Origin: Pseudoruegeria sp. HB172150
GTDB lineage: Bacteria; Pseudomonadota; Alphaproteobacteria; Rhodobacterales; Rhodobacteraceae
Direction: 5' to 3'
Assembly (NCBI RefSeq): GCF_013184805.1
Contig: NZ_JAATNG010000001.1
Location: 496,001-560,000, forward strand
DNA: 64,000 bases
In this document: positions 30,468 to 39,401 of the stretch, piece by piece
How the letters are laid out: each line of letters opens with the position of its first letter
How positions within the stretch are numbered: the stretch's first letter is position 1
The notes under the pieces: model-generated
What the model was told of the DNA's origin: nothing
What the model saw: the letters and a program-made list of their open reading frames with translations, nothing else
The model's database searches: none
Program-made: the position numbers and the translations under genes

Positions 30468-31273
30468 CAGGCGGCGGCCTCGTAGGCGGGAACCTTGGAG
30501 AAGAGCCGTTCGAAATTCGCCTGGGTCTGGGCAGCGAAATCGGCGTAATCCATGTCGAATACATCGGCGCCGACACGGGCGGTGTGGGCGGTATAGGCCG
30601 GTTCATTGCGCCGTCCGCGATGGGGCGGAGGCGCGAGGTAAGGGCTGTCGGTCTCGACCAGCACCCGCGTCACCGGCGCGTTGGCGAAGATATCGCGTAG
30701 TTCCTGGCTTTTCGGGAAGGCGGCGATGCCGGACATTGACAGGTAGAAGCCCAGATCCAGTGCCGCCTCTGCCAGCGCGGCACTGGAGGAGAAACAGTGC
30801 ATAACACAGGTGTAAGAGCCCGCTGCGTATTCCTCGGCAAGAATACGGGCCATATCCTTGTCGGCGTCGCGAGAGTGAATGATCAGCGGTAGACCGGTGC
30901 GACGGCAGGCCTCGATATGGATGCGCAGGCTTTCCTGCTGAATATCCTTCGAGTCTGCCGTGTAGTGATAGTCGAGGCCGGTTTCGCCAATGCCGACAAG
31001 TTTCGGCTGCTGGGTCAGCGCCACCAGTTCATCGACTGTGGCAAGCGGCTCTTCGGCTGCGCTCATCGGGTGGGTGCCTGCGGCGTAGAAGACCGGTTCG
31101 AATGCCTCGGCAATGGCGCGCACCTGAGGTTCCTGGCGCAGCCTGGTGCAGATCGTCACCATGCGGGTGACGCCGGCCTTCAGCGCGCGATCGACGACGG
31201 CTTCGCGCTCGTCGTCGAAATCCGGAAAGTCGAGATGGCAGTGACTGTCGGTGATTTGCGGCGTTGCGGTCAT
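30467..31273 (-). CDS. tatD: TatD-family metal-dependent DNase
   Basis: A 268-aa TIM-barrel metal hydrolase with 3'-5' nuclease activity in characterised homologues. Metal motif DSHCHLDF (His11, His13), GIGETGLDYHY (glutamate near 98), IHSRDAD, CVMHCFS and VETDSPYLAPPPHRGRRNEP are all present. It is encoded 8 bp after holB and coupled to the metallo-hydrolase downstream, the usual arrangement in this block. Probable housekeeping role in DNA repair or degradation. Confidence 0.9.
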   Translation of the reverse strand: MTATPQITDSHCHLDFPDFDDEREAVVDRALKAGVTRMVTICTRLRQEPQVRAIAEAFEPVFYAAGTHPMSAAEEPLATVDELVALTQQPKLVGIGETGLDYHYTADSKDIQQESLRIHIEACRRTGLPLIIHSRDADKDMARILAEEYAAGSYTCVMHCFSSSAALAEAALDLGFYLSMSGIAAFPKSQELRDIFANAPVTRVLVETDSPYLAPPPHRGRRNEPAYTAHTARVGADVFDMDYADFAAQTQANFERLFSKVPAYEAAA

Positions 31274-31281
31274 GAACTGGC

Positions 31282-32403
31282 TCAGGCAGCCGTTTGCGCC
31301 GCCGTTTCTTGGGTCTTGAGCACCATATCGAGGATGAGCGCGGCAGGGTCAAGGTTCACCGCTCGGCCGTGGCGCGCACGGGCACCGAGCGTCTGGGCAA
31401 GCTCGGCCCAGCGGCGGGATGCCTGCGGGTTGGGCGAGATCTGTGCCAGCAGCCTGGCCTCGCCCGGGGCAGCTTCGGGTTCGGGGGGGGCGGAGATGCC
31501 CGCGCGGGCAGCTCGGGCGAGGAACAGGTCGAACAGTTCGATCAGCAGAGCGAAGCGGTCGGCATTGGGCCGACCGACGGCGCTGTCTGCGAGCTTGAGG
31601 GCGAGGGGGCGGGCGTTCGGGTTGCCGAGCACCTGGACGAGATCGCTGTAAAGGGCGAGCCCTTCCATCGTTATCAGGCGAAGGGCAGTGCCGACGGAGC
31701 CTTCCGATAGCGCGGCGAGAGCAGCGGCGTCCTGTCCGGGGTCTACACCGGCTTGTTCGAGGGCCTCGGCCAGGTCCACGGGCGAGAGTATCCCGCAACG
31801 CAGGCGGCGGCAGCGGGACAGGATCGTAGGCAAGAGGCGTGACGGCTGGTGCGCGATCAACAGGAGGGTCGTGTTCTTCGGCGGTTCTTCCAGAAGTTTC
31901 AGCACCGCGTTCGCGGCATTCACGTTCATCTCGTCGGCGGCGTCGATGATCACGACGCGACCGCCGCCGTCAGCGGAGGACATTTCGAAGAAATGTTTCA
32001 GTCGGCGGATTTCCTCGACGGTGATCTCCTGCTTCAGGCGTTCGCCTTTCTCGTCCCAGGGACGGCGGACGAGAAACAGGCCTGGTTCGGATAGGGCAGC
32101 GAGTCTGTGGGCGACAGGGTGGCCGGGGTCTATCTCCAGCGTCGTCGGCGGAGGCGGCGCGCCGAAAAGGCCGTCGTCTTCAGTTGGAGGTGTCGCGAGC
32201 AGAAAGCGGGCGATGCGCCACGCCAGCGTGGCCTTGCCGACGCCGCGCGGGCCGGTGATCAGCCAGCCATGATGTAGACGGTGCGAGTTATAGGCGTCGA
32301 GAAAGGCGGCCTCGGCCTCTTCCTGTCCGATCAGGTGCGGGGTCTCGCGCGGATGGGGGGCGCCCTGAACGCGGTCGGCCTCGAGCGGCGCGCCGTCGCT
32401 CAT
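31282..32403 (-). CDS. holB: DNA polymerase III delta' subunit
   Basis: A 373-aa clamp-loader subunit. The AAA+ domain includes HGWLITGPRGVGKATLAWRIA (about 40-60) as the P-loop region, VVIIDAADEMNVNAANAVLKLLEEPP for the Walker B/sensor region and LSRCRRLRC downstream, all standard in HolB. The C-terminal collar domain follows. Its start overlaps the tmk stop by 4 bp, a common tmk-holB pairing. It loads the beta clamp in the replication machinery. Confidence 0.92.
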   Translation of the reverse strand: MSDGAPLEADRVQGAPHPRETPHLIGQEEAEAAFLDAYNSHRLHHGWLITGPRGVGKATLAWRIARFLLATPPTEDDGLFGAPPPPTTLEIDPGHPVAHRLAALSEPGLFLVRRPWDEKGERLKQEITVEEIRRLKHFFEMSSADGGGRVVIIDAADEMNVNAANAVLKLLEEPPKNTTLLLIAHQPSRLLPTILSRCRRLRCGILSPVDLAEALEQAGVDPGQDAAALAALSEGSVGTALRLITMEGLALYSDLVQVLGNPNARPLALKLADSAVGRPNADRFALLIELFDLFLARAARAGISAPPEPEAAPGEARLLAQISPNPQASRRWAELAQTLGARARHGRAVNLDPAALILDMVLKTQETAAQTAA

Positions 32404-33023
32404 GCGAGTGCCTTCCGTGAGATGGACAGAACCTCGGCGGCCACCTCTTCCTGCGAGCGATCACCGTCGATAATGCGAAAACGCTCGGGGAACTCCGCGG
32501 CGAGGGCGAGAAAGCCGTCACGCATACGCTGTTGCAGGCCGAGGCCGAAGTCCTCGAACCGTTCTTCGTGTCCCTGTCGTCCCTTTGCGCGGGAGAGGCC
32601 GGTTTCCGGGTCCATGTCTATCAACAGGGTCAGGTCGGGCTCGCGCCTGATCATCAGCCTGTGCAACTCGTCGACCTTCTGGCGAAGGTTGCCGCGGGAC
32701 AGGCCCTGATACATCCGGGTGCTGTCGGCGAAACGGTCGCAGATGACGGTGCGACCCGCTGCCAGGGACGGCTCGATGAGTCGTTCCAGGTGGTCGCGGC
32801 GCGCGGCTGTGAACAGCAGGATTTCGGTTTCCGCCGACCAGCGCTCTGGGTCGCCTTCAAGCACGAGGCGACGGATTTCCTCTGCACCGGGAGAGCCGCC
32901 GGGTTCGCGGGTTAGGACGGTATCAATGCCCTGGGACTGGAGATTGTCGTGCAGCAGGCGGGCCTGGGTGGATTTGCCCGAGCCGTCGATGCCTTCGAAC
33001 GTGATGAACAAGGCATGCGTCAT
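32400..33023 (-). CDS. tmk: Thymidylate kinase
   Basis: Phosphorylates dTMP to dTDP with ATP; 207 aa, normal length. The P-loop GIDGSGKST is at 11-19, TREPGGSPGAEEIR near 39-52 carries the DR-type loop region, and VICDRFADSTRMYQG near 92-106 is the catalytic DR(Y/F) motif. The lid-region sequence RAKGRQGHEERFEDF is present. Co-transcribed with holB and tatD. Confidence 0.93.
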   Translation of the reverse strand: MTHALFITFEGIDGSGKSTQARLLHDNLQSQGIDTVLTREPGGSPGAEEIRRLVLEGDPERWSAETEILLFTAARRDHLERLIEPSLAAGRTVICDRFADSTRMYQGLSRGNLRQKVDELHRLMIRREPDLTLLIDMDPETGLSRAKGRQGHEERFEDFGLGLQQRMRDGFLALAAEFPERFRIIDGDRSQEEVAAEVLSISRKALA

Positions 33024-33124
33024 ACGGGGCCTGTGCCCAGGGGCGCGATGGAAAGGGCGGAAGTGGTGGCGATCTGCATCTTGCCCGTTGGCGTAGCCGG
33101 GCCGGATGGCCGGGTCAACCGGCG

Positions 33125-34279
33125 CTAGAGTACCTCTGCCGCCTGGCCTGCGGCCCAGGCGATCAGTACCCGCGCTGCGGTACGAATGCGGGGCAGGAAG
33201 CCGCCTCGCACAACTTCGCGGTCGGCGATCAGGGGTATGCGGGTTTCCTGCATGTCCGGCATGCGGATCACCAGTTCACCGAGTTCCTGGCCTTCGGCGA
33301 TCGGCGCCTCGATGGGGCCGCGATACACGACCTCGCCATTTATGTCGCCTTGAACAAGTGCCGGGACCAGCAGCGTCACGTCCTCCGGCACGGCAAGGCC
33401 GACGCGTTCGACATTGCCCAGCCATACCGGCGCTTCGGCCAGCACGGTGCCAGCGTCGACAACCTGTTTCTCGACGAACTGGCGGAACGCCCAGTTGACG
33501 ATACGCTCGGCCTCTTCGGCACGTTCTGCTTCGGAGTTCAGGCCGGAAATCACGAAGACGATGCGGCGGTTGCCCTGAAGAGCGGAACCGACCAGGCCGT
33601 ATCCGGCTTCGGACGTGTGCCCTGTCTTCAGCCCATCAGCGCCTATACCAAGTTTCAGCAGTGGATTTCGGTTGAAGCGATTCTGCGGAGCGCGACCATC
33701 GAACTCATACTCCTCCATACCGAAGTAGCCGTAATATTCGGGAAACTCGGTGATCAGCCTAACCGCGACCCGGCCCAGATCGTGCACAGACATGCGGTGA
33801 TTGGGATTTGGCCAGCCGCTGGCATTGGCAAAAGTCGAGTGTTCGAGGCCGAGCGCCTGCACGCGCTCGTTCATCATGCGTGCGAACGCGTCCTCAGTCC
33901 CCGCCAGCCCCTCGGCCACCACGACGCAGGCGTCATTTCCGGAAAGCACGACGATGCCCTTGATCAGTTCTTCGACCGTGGGCCTGTCGGTTTCGTCCAG
34001 GAACATGGTTGAGCCGCCCATGTTCCTGGCCCGTGAGGAAACGCCGAACCGGGTATCGAGCGTGACCCGGCCATCGCGCAGAGCCTCAAACAACATGTTC
34101 AGGGTCATGAGCTTGGACATGGAAGCCGGCGGCAGGGGTACGTCAGCCTCTTTCGACATCAGGACGGTGTCTGTCGACAGGTCGTAGACCCAAGCGGCTT
34201 TAGCCCGCGTGTCAAAGGCATGGGCCGGCACGGCGCCAAGGAACAGTGCGAGCGCTGCGAGCAGACGGGCAAAACGCAT
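33125..34279 (-). CDS. dacA: D-alanyl-D-alanine carboxypeptidase (penicillin-binding protein 5/6 type)
   Basis: Periplasmic serine peptidase trimming the terminal D-Ala of peptidoglycan stems; 384 aa. Signal peptide about 1-21. Active-site motifs are all present: SMSK with Ser53 and Lys56, SGN at 113-115, KTG at 218-220. A C-terminal PBP5-like beta domain and a terminal amphipathic helix (RTAARVLIAWAAG) for membrane anchoring follow. The gene is between the SPOR lipoprotein and tmk; the gap to tmk is about 100 bp. Symbol assigned by family. Confidence 0.88.
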   Translation of the reverse strand: MRFARLLAALALFLGAVPAHAFDTRAKAAWVYDLSTDTVLMSKEADVPLPPASMSKLMTLNMLFEALRDGRVTLDTRFGVSSRARNMGGSTMFLDETDRPTVEELIKGIVVLSGNDACVVVAEGLAGTEDAFARMMNERVQALGLEHSTFANASGWPNPNHRMSVHDLGRVAVRLITEFPEYYGYFGMEEYEFDGRAPQNRFNRNPLLKLGIGADGLKTGHTSEAGYGLVGSALQGNRRIVFVISGLNSEAERAEEAERIVNWAFRQFVEKQVVDAGTVLAEAPVWLGNVERVGLAVPEDVTLLVPALVQGDINGEVVYRGPIEAPIAEGQELGELVIRMPDMQETRIPLIADREVVRGGFLPRIRTAARVLIAWAAGQAAEVL

Positions 34280-34307
34280 GGGCCGGTAAGGTCCTTTCAG
34301 TGACGGA

Positions 34308-35387
34308 TCAGTTGTTCACGAAATATGCGTCGGAGTAGCCCAAATCCTCGAGCTTTGCCAGCAGAGACGTGCGGTCCGCCTTGGTCGGCGCCGGACCGGC
34401 AAGAACACGCCAATAAGGTTTCCCGTTGCTTTCATCCTTCACGATGGCCGGGACGATACCACTGGAGCGCAGCTTGTCGGCCGTGCTGATTGCATTGCCT
34501 TCGACGCTGTACAGGCCGATCTGGATGAATGGCTTGTCGACCTGGTTGTCCGAAACCGCGGGTGGCGGCAGCGGTGTCGTTTCCATGGCTGCCGGCACAT
34601 CTTCGGCCGGGGCCGAGGTATAGGTGACGTTGCTTATGTCTGCCGGGCTGGCAATGGCGGCTTCGAGCGCGGCGACTTCAACCTTCATCGGGTGATCGCG
34701 TGTAGCGGTTTCGATTGCATCGGCCGACATCACTGGCGTCGCCGCGACTTCAGGCTTCGGTGCATCGGCTAGCGAAAGCGGCAACGGATCGGCGGAGGCC
34801 GGTATGGGCTCTACCGCAATCGGCGCGGGAACACCGGGAAGCTCGGCCTCTGCCAAGAGTGTTTCTTCCGTTTCGGCGCTATCCTCACTTTCAGGAAGTT
34901 CCTCCGAAATTGGCAATTCCGCCGGGCCAGGTGCCGCTTCTTCGCGGCGAAGCGCGACGACTGACAGTTGCTCCGGTGCGCCAGCCAGCATACCGAGCGC
35001 CGACGCGGCATCTGACGAGACCTGGATCGAAGGCCCGGGATTGTTCCGTTCGCGTTTGAACAACGCGCCAACCACGTACTTCCCGTTGTCCTCGTTACGG
35101 ATCAGCACCCGCTCCGGTCCCGTGACGTCTGGATGCGCCACCCACACCCCACCCAGTGAGGGCCGACCATCCCAAAGCCCGCTGTCTGCCGCCTCGAATA
35201 CTTCGGGCGCCTCGACATCACGCTCGCTGATCGGTGTCTTGCCCGGTGTGGCGGCCGCAGACGTAACTTCGGCCTCAGGCTCCGGTTTCTTTTTTAGTAG
35301 TGGAAATTCTTTGTCCTCCCCGCAGCCGGCAAGCATTACCGTACCACAGAGAAGCAAGGCCATCTGCCCTGACCTCATCCTTGCCAT
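34308..35387 (-). CDS. SPOR-domain lipoprotein
   Basis: A 359-aa envelope protein. The signal peptide ends in a lipobox (LAGC, Cys22), so it should be lipid-anchored. Residues about 35-280 are low-complexity, rich in Pro, Ala and Glu, with a short conserved patch VWVAHPDVTGPERVLIRNED near 82-101. The last 75 residues form a SPOR domain (FIQIGLYSVEGNAISTADKL onward), which binds denuded septal peptidoglycan. AAGGGG lies upstream of the ATG. It sits directly before the D,D-carboxypeptidase, consistent with a cell-wall role. Confidence 0.82.
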   Translation of the reverse strand: MARMRSGQMALLLCGTVMLAGCGEDKEFPLLKKKPEPEAEVTSAAATPGKTPISERDVEAPEVFEAADSGLWDGRPSLGGVWVAHPDVTGPERVLIRNEDNGKYVVGALFKRERNNPGPSIQVSSDAASALGMLAGAPEQLSVVALRREEAAPGPAELPISEELPESEDSAETEETLLAEAELPGVPAPIAVEPIPASADPLPLSLADAPKPEVAATPVMSADAIETATRDHPMKVEVAALEAAIASPADISNVTYTSAPAEDVPAAMETTPLPPPAVSDNQVDKPFIQIGLYSVEGNAISTADKLRSSGIVPAIVKDESNGKPYWRVLAGPAPTKADRTSLLAKLEDLGYSDAYFVNN

Positions 35388-35636
35388 ACCATGCCCCTTT
35401 TCACGCGTGCTTTGTGCCGCGTTTTTTTGCTCGAACCTGCATACGGGCGCATGCAGATAGGCGGAGAATAGCCGAGCCTATGAATTATTTAAAGTGTCAA
35501 CCGGTCTGTGGGCGGTTTTTGGCTAAAGCACGTCTCTTTCGGAGTGGTCTTGCTTGGCTGCTGCGGATGCGGTTAGGCAAGCGCGGTTTGAAAGTCGGCA
35601 GGGCGGTCGAATGCGAATGCCATGCCGCTAACGCTC

Positions 35637-35684
35637 GGAAGGACGGCAGAGTGGTCGATTTCGGTGGTCTTGAAAGCCAGTGAA
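35637..35684 (+). pseudogene. 5' half of a split tRNA-Ser gene (left island junction)
   Basis: GGAAGGA (acceptor 5' strand) at 35637-35643 is followed by GCAGAGTGGTCGA, the D-arm sequence of alphaproteobacterial tRNA-Ser, and GGTCTTGAAA, an anticodon stem-loop with TGA anticodon. Homology stops just past the anticodon arm. The remainder of a serine tRNA is missing here; a matching 3' half lies at 49503-49557. Degeneration is visible: C in place of the near-universal T8. The segment TTGAAAGCCAGTGAA (35670-35684) resembles TTGAAAACCGTTGAA at the right end. Confidence 0.72.
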
Positions 35685-35871
35685 AACAGCGCCTAAGCCA
35701 CTGACATCAAAAGATACCGGGAAAAAGTGCCCCACCTTTTGTCGCAAGTACGAGGCGAAACACGTCCTTTATACAGGAAATGCTGCGTGCTTGTTTAGAT
35801 TGAAGATCTGGATTTCGTTGTCTCGACCGATTGCGTTCTGCCCTGCCCGCGCATAGACGGGGCAGGACGCG

Positions 35872-35961
35872 GGAACAGTGGCCGAGCGGTCGAAGGCACC
35901 AGTCTTGAAAACTGGCGGGCGCGGAAGCGTCCCGTGGGTTCGAATCCCACCTGTTCCGCCA
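35872..35961 (+). tRNA. tRNA-Ser (anticodon TGA)
   Basis: A complete 90-nt serine tRNA. Acceptor GGAACAG pairs with CTGTTCC, the discriminator is G and CCA is encoded. Anticodon stem CCAGT/ACTGG encloses CTTGAAA with TGA at 35906-35908. The long variable arm and the T arm (GTGGG-TTCGAAT-CCCAC) are perfect. It decodes UCN codons, chiefly UCA. It lies about 190 bp inside the left end of the island and differs in its acceptor from the split tRNA-Ser, so it is a separate gene. Confidence 0.96.
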
Positions 35962-36304
35962 CCGAGACTCGTCTCATTTCCGAATGTAGAAACCTTCCGG
36001 AATTCCCCCGACATTTCGACGGCCTGTGATTGCATGTTTGCTTCGGAGACGCACCGACATCGGCGTTTTCGCAGTTTCCCCAGCCCAAGCTCAGTTGCCC
36101 AATTTCGACGGCGGGGTTTGGGGAGAGTACGCTGATAACAGTAATTAAGGAGTGACCTAACGGTTGGCGTGATTCCCGCGGGTATCGCGGGCTGAGCGAA
36201 GGCTTTACTAGAGAAGCGAGGCCTGGGCGGGTCGCTTGGCGGCCACGGTTGTACTTCGACCGAGGTTTGGATTGCCGATCTGACTGTGACCGAGGAGATC
36301 AACC
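35962..36304. other. Non-coding stretch after tRNA-Ser
   Basis: No gene can be supported. A hairpin CCCGCG-GGTAT-CGCGGG lies at 36175-36191. The 16-bp word ATGTTTGCTTCGGAGA at 36034-36049 recurs exactly at 36707-36722 inside the IS6-family transposase remnant, so this stretch may include a second, more decayed copy of that transposase, but the flanking bases do not align. Minus-strand open frames over the tRNA are artefacts of its sequence. Confidence 0.5.
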
Positions 36305-36460
36305 ATGACCAAGGGCAGCCTATCAGCGACAGCGGCGTTGCGCGCGCTCTTGTCGGAGACCGCCGACACACACTTGCTTACCGATACGCCGGAGTTCGTC
36401 GCCGACCGTCTCAGGGCGCTGGATATCGACTCGCTCTGCGGCGCCGGGCGCAATTGCGTT
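36305..36460 (+). pseudogene. IS256-like transposase, N-terminal fragment
   Basis: The frame starting at ATG 36305 encodes about 50 residues resembling the N-terminus of IS256-family transposases: ALRALLSETADTHLL, then RLRALDIDSLCGAGR, where family members read roughly RLMELEV.. GAG. After this the similarity ends abruptly (no YRNGYR stretch), and the frame stops at 36518. It would be a truncated remnant adjacent to the IS6-family pseudogene. Resemblance is by eye, so the family call is moderate. Confidence 0.42.
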
Positions 36461-36580
36461 GACACCTGGACGTGTCTTGTCAGATCAACTTGGCTTACCG
36501 AGGCACAGTGGGCTGAATAGCGTCGCCGGATGACGAAACGCTCACCATTTCGCATCTTAAAGACATTACCTGAGATCATC

Positions 36581-37251
36581 CGTTTGGCGGTTACGAAAAA
36601 CATCCGCTTCTCGCTTTCGCTTCGGAATGTCTAGGAACTGCTGCATGAGAGGTGCGTCGATGTGAGCCATGAGGCCGCCCGTTTCTGGAGGCATCGGTTC
36701 GGTCCGATGTTTGCTTCGGAGATCCGGAAACGCCGGGTCGAAGGTATGCGAACCAGCCGCTGACGCTGGCATATAAACGAGATGTTTTTGACGACCAAAG
36801 GTGAACGGCACAATCTGTGGCGGCGGCCGATCACGAGGGCGAAATACTGGAAAGCTATGCCACCATTAACCGCTACAAGAACGTGGCATTGAAATTCCTA
36901 AATAAATCAATGAAGCATTATGGCCGGCGGGATGTCATCGTGACCGACTGACTCCGATCATATGGCGCGGCACTTAAGGAAATCGGTGCGAATGATTGCC
37001 GGGAAACTGGCCGAAGTCGAAACAGCTGCGCGGAGAATTCGCACCTGCCATTCCGACGTGAGCGGGCCACGCTGCGCTTCCGGCGGATGCGAGGTTTGCA
37101 GATGTTCGGCGACTTCGATGCCTCGGTTTTCAACCATTTCAACTCGGAGCGCAGCTTCTCCTCCAGATCCAATTTCAAGAAGGACCGCGCTGCCGCTCTC
37201 GCCGGGTGGCGCCAACTCGGCGCGGCGCAAAGGGGAGGGCTACTGTCCTAG
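36581..37251 (+). pseudogene. IS6-family transposase pseudogene
   Basis: Nearly full-length but inactive DDE transposase. Readable blocks in order are FSLSLRNV*ELLHERCVDVSH, FWRHRFGPMFASEIRKRRVEG, RWHINEMFLTTKGERHNLW, DHEGEILESYATINRYKNVA, VTD*LRSYGAALKEIG and AENSHLPFRRERATLRFRRM, ending WRQLGAA. Lesions: stop codons at 36632 (TAG), 36761 (TGA) and 36949 (TGA), and a one-base loss near 36821 shifting the frame. The first catalytic Asp (usual WHLDE) is now Asn; the second D (VTD) and the Glu (AEN) remain. Terminal repeats were not identified. Confidence 0.85.
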
Positions 37252-37451
37252 CTGAGACCCATTCCAATCCGTCTGACAGGTCCTTCCGACCGGTCGCGGC
37301 GCCCGGCATTCACCCATTTCTTCAGGTTATGAATGCCTAAGAGAACGCAATTTGACTGTGTGCGACTGCCTTCCCACACTTACGGAGTGATCTGGGGCGT
37401 CAGTCACCTGCGCAATCCAATCCACTTTTCGCGGAAAGAGAAGGGTTAAAG

Positions 37452-38279
37452 GTGAAAGTATTCATCTCGGTCGACATGGAGGGCATGGCCTGCATCACCC
37501 ATACCGACCATACTAGGATCGATGGCCATGAGTATCAGATTGCCCGCCGGTGGATGACGGCGGAGGCCAATGCGGCGGCAGAGGGCGCTTTCGAGGCTGG
37601 GGCGACCGAGGTCGTCCTTTCCGACGCTCATGGCGGAATGCATAATCTTCTGCCCGATGAACTGCACCGAGACGTACAACTGGTCAGCGGCGCGCCGCGT
37701 CCTCTGCTGCAGATGGAAGGGATCGACGCGAGCTTCGACGCAGCACTGATGATCGGGTATCACGCCCGAGCCGGCGACGCCCTTGGTATCCTGTCTCACA
37801 CCCATGTCAGCCGGCTGTCCTACGAACTGCGGCTGAACGGACAGCCCGTCGATGAGGTCGCATTCAACACCGCAGTCGCGGGCCATTTTGGCGTTCCATT
37901 GGCGCTGGTCTCGGGCGACGACAGACTGGTCGCGGGGCTTAAGGAAAGCCATCCCTGGGCCGAGTTCATCACGACGAAATGGGCCATCAGCCGGTTCTGC
38001 GCACGCAACCTCATGCCGGTGAAGGCACAAGACCTGATCCGGGAGGGCACCACGCGCGCGCTCGGGCGACTGGAAGAGATGAAGCTGGTCCAACTGGGCG
38101 ATCCGATTGAACTGGAGATCCATTTCCTCGACCCGATGTGTGCCCAGATAGCCTTAGACATCCCCGGCGCTGAACGGATCGACGGAAGGGCGATCCGCTA
38201 TGTCGGGAGGGACATGCTGGAGATTACCAGGATCTGGCGACTAAGCATCAATGCCGGAATGAGCTCGTTCCCGATATGA
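37452..38279 (+). CDS. M55-family D-aminopeptidase (DppA type)
   Basis: Zinc-dependent peptidase of the DppA family, which in Bacillus removes N-terminal D-amino acids; 275 aa. Metal ligands are visible: Asp8 and Glu10 in SVDMEG, His60 in SDAHGGMHN and His104 in GYHARAG. Catalytic-loop histidines are in LSHTHVS (116, 118). It begins with GTG after AGAGAAGGG. It heads an operon with a dipeptide-type ABC importer, amidohydrolases and a lyase, so it probably processes the imported compound. No signal peptide: cytoplasmic. Confidence 0.86.
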   Translation: MKVFISVDMEGMACITHTDHTRIDGHEYQIARRWMTAEANAAAEGAFEAGATEVVLSDAHGGMHNLLPDELHRDVQLVSGAPRPLLQMEGIDASFDAALMIGYHARAGDALGILSHTHVSRLSYELRLNGQPVDEVAFNTAVAGHFGVPLALVSGDDRLVAGLKESHPWAEFITTKWAISRFCARNLMPVKAQDLIREGTTRALGRLEEMKLVQLGDPIELEIHFLDPMCAQIALDIPGAERIDGRAIRYVGRDMLEITRIWRLSINAGMSSFPI

Positions 38280-38352
38280 CTCCGGACACCGACCCGATCC
38301 CGACAGGCCAAACTGGCCGGCAACAGAACAACGCTAACGACGCGGAAGATCC

Positions 38353-39327
38353 ATGCCATTACTAGATGTCCACGACCTTCAGGTTCACTTCAACACCGAC
38401 GCTGGCGTCGTGCGCGCAGTCAAGGGCGTGAGCTTTTCGGTCGAACGCGGCAAGACTCTGGCGGTCGTCGGTGAAAGCGGCTGCGGCAAGTCGGTTACGG
38501 CGATGGCGATCATGCGTCTGGTGAAGGCACCCGGCCGGATCGCCGGCGGCAAGATGCTGTTTTCCGTGGATGGCACAACCACGGATCTGAGCGCGTTGGA
38601 ACCGATGGGCCCCGAGATGCGCGGCATTCGGGGCAATCAGATGGCGATGATCTTTCAGGAGCCGATGACATCGCTAAACCCGGTCCATACGATCGGCCAT
38701 CAGATCATGGAGCCGATCATGCTGCACCAGGGTCTGGGCAAGCGCGCCGCGAGGACGCGCGCCATCGAAATGCTGCAGGCGGTCGGGATCCCTGCGGCTG
38801 AGTCCCGGATCGACGATTATCCGCATAATCTGTCCGGCGGAATGCGGCAGCGCGTGGTGATTGCCATGGCGCTTTCATGTAATCCGTCGCTGATAATTGC
38901 CGACGAGCCCACCACGGCGCTCGACGTGACGATCCAGGCACAGGTGTTGAAGCTGATGAATGATCTGCGGGAAAGGAGCGGGTCCTCGATCGTTTTCATC
39001 ACGCACGATCTGGGCGTGGTCGCGCAGATGGCCGACGACGTCATCGTGATGTATCTCGGCCAGATTGTCGAAAAGGCGAACGTGGAAGAACTATTCCGCG
39101 ACCCTCAGCACCCCTACACTCAGGGGCTAATGAACTCCATCCCCTCCATGGCTATCGGCAAGACCGAACGACTGGAGCCAATCAAGGGATCGGTTCCGAA
39201 CCCGCTTTCGCTATTTCAAGGCTGCGCCTTCGCTGAGCGATGCCCGCACGTAATGGACAAGTGCCGTGCCCATGAACCACCCCTGAAAGAAACGAGCACT
39301 GGCCACCTGGCCGCCTGTTGGCTGTAA
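38353..39327 (+). CDS. Dipeptide-type ABC transporter ATPase (DppD class)
   Basis: A 324-aa ATPase. Walker A GESGCGKS lies near 37-44, Q-loop [17 protein letters not shown], signature [19 protein letters not shown], Walker [13 protein letters not shown] and switch His in ITHDLGVV. The C-terminal [20 protein letters not shown] is the cysteine-containing oligopeptide-transporter C-terminal region (oligo_HPY). It overlaps or closely precedes the DppF-class gene, with which it forms the ATPase pair of the island importer. Confidence 0.92.
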   Translation: MPLLDVHDLQVHFNTDAGVVRAVKGVSFSVERGKTLAVVGESGCGKSVTAMAIMRLVKAPGRIAGGKMLFSVDGTTTDLSALEPMGPEMRGIRGNQMAMIFQEPMTSLNPVHTIGHQIMEPIMLHQGLGKRAARTRAIEMLQAVGIPAAESRIDDYPHNLSGGMRQRVVIAMALSCNPSLIIADEPTTALDVTIQAQVLKLMNDLRERSGSSIVFITHDLGVVAQMADDVIVMYLGQIVEKANVEELFRDPQHPYTQGLMNSIPSMAIGKTERLEPIKGSVPNPLSLFQGCAFAERCPHVMDKCRAHEPPLKETSTGHLAACWL

Positions 39328-39401
39328 AGCGGCGACTAGCCCGCACGAGCCGCCCGCGGCCTCCGAAGCCCGCAGCCCCAATTCGCAAGAAGGAAAAGAG
39401 A

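Noticed and set aside
35636-35962. Reading the 5' tRNA half as a second functional tRNA
   Set aside because: There is no 3' acceptor strand or T arm within reach, and position 8 is C; it cannot fold as a complete tRNA here.
35769-36371. Minus-strand frames over the intact tRNA-Ser
   Set aside because: The GFEPTGRF-like peptide is a well-known artefact of translating antisense tRNA sequence.
39318-39401. Upstream TTG start for the DppF-class ATPase
   Set aside because: Adds a basic 28-residue leader without family counterpart; the TTG at 39402 has a clear AAGGA site.
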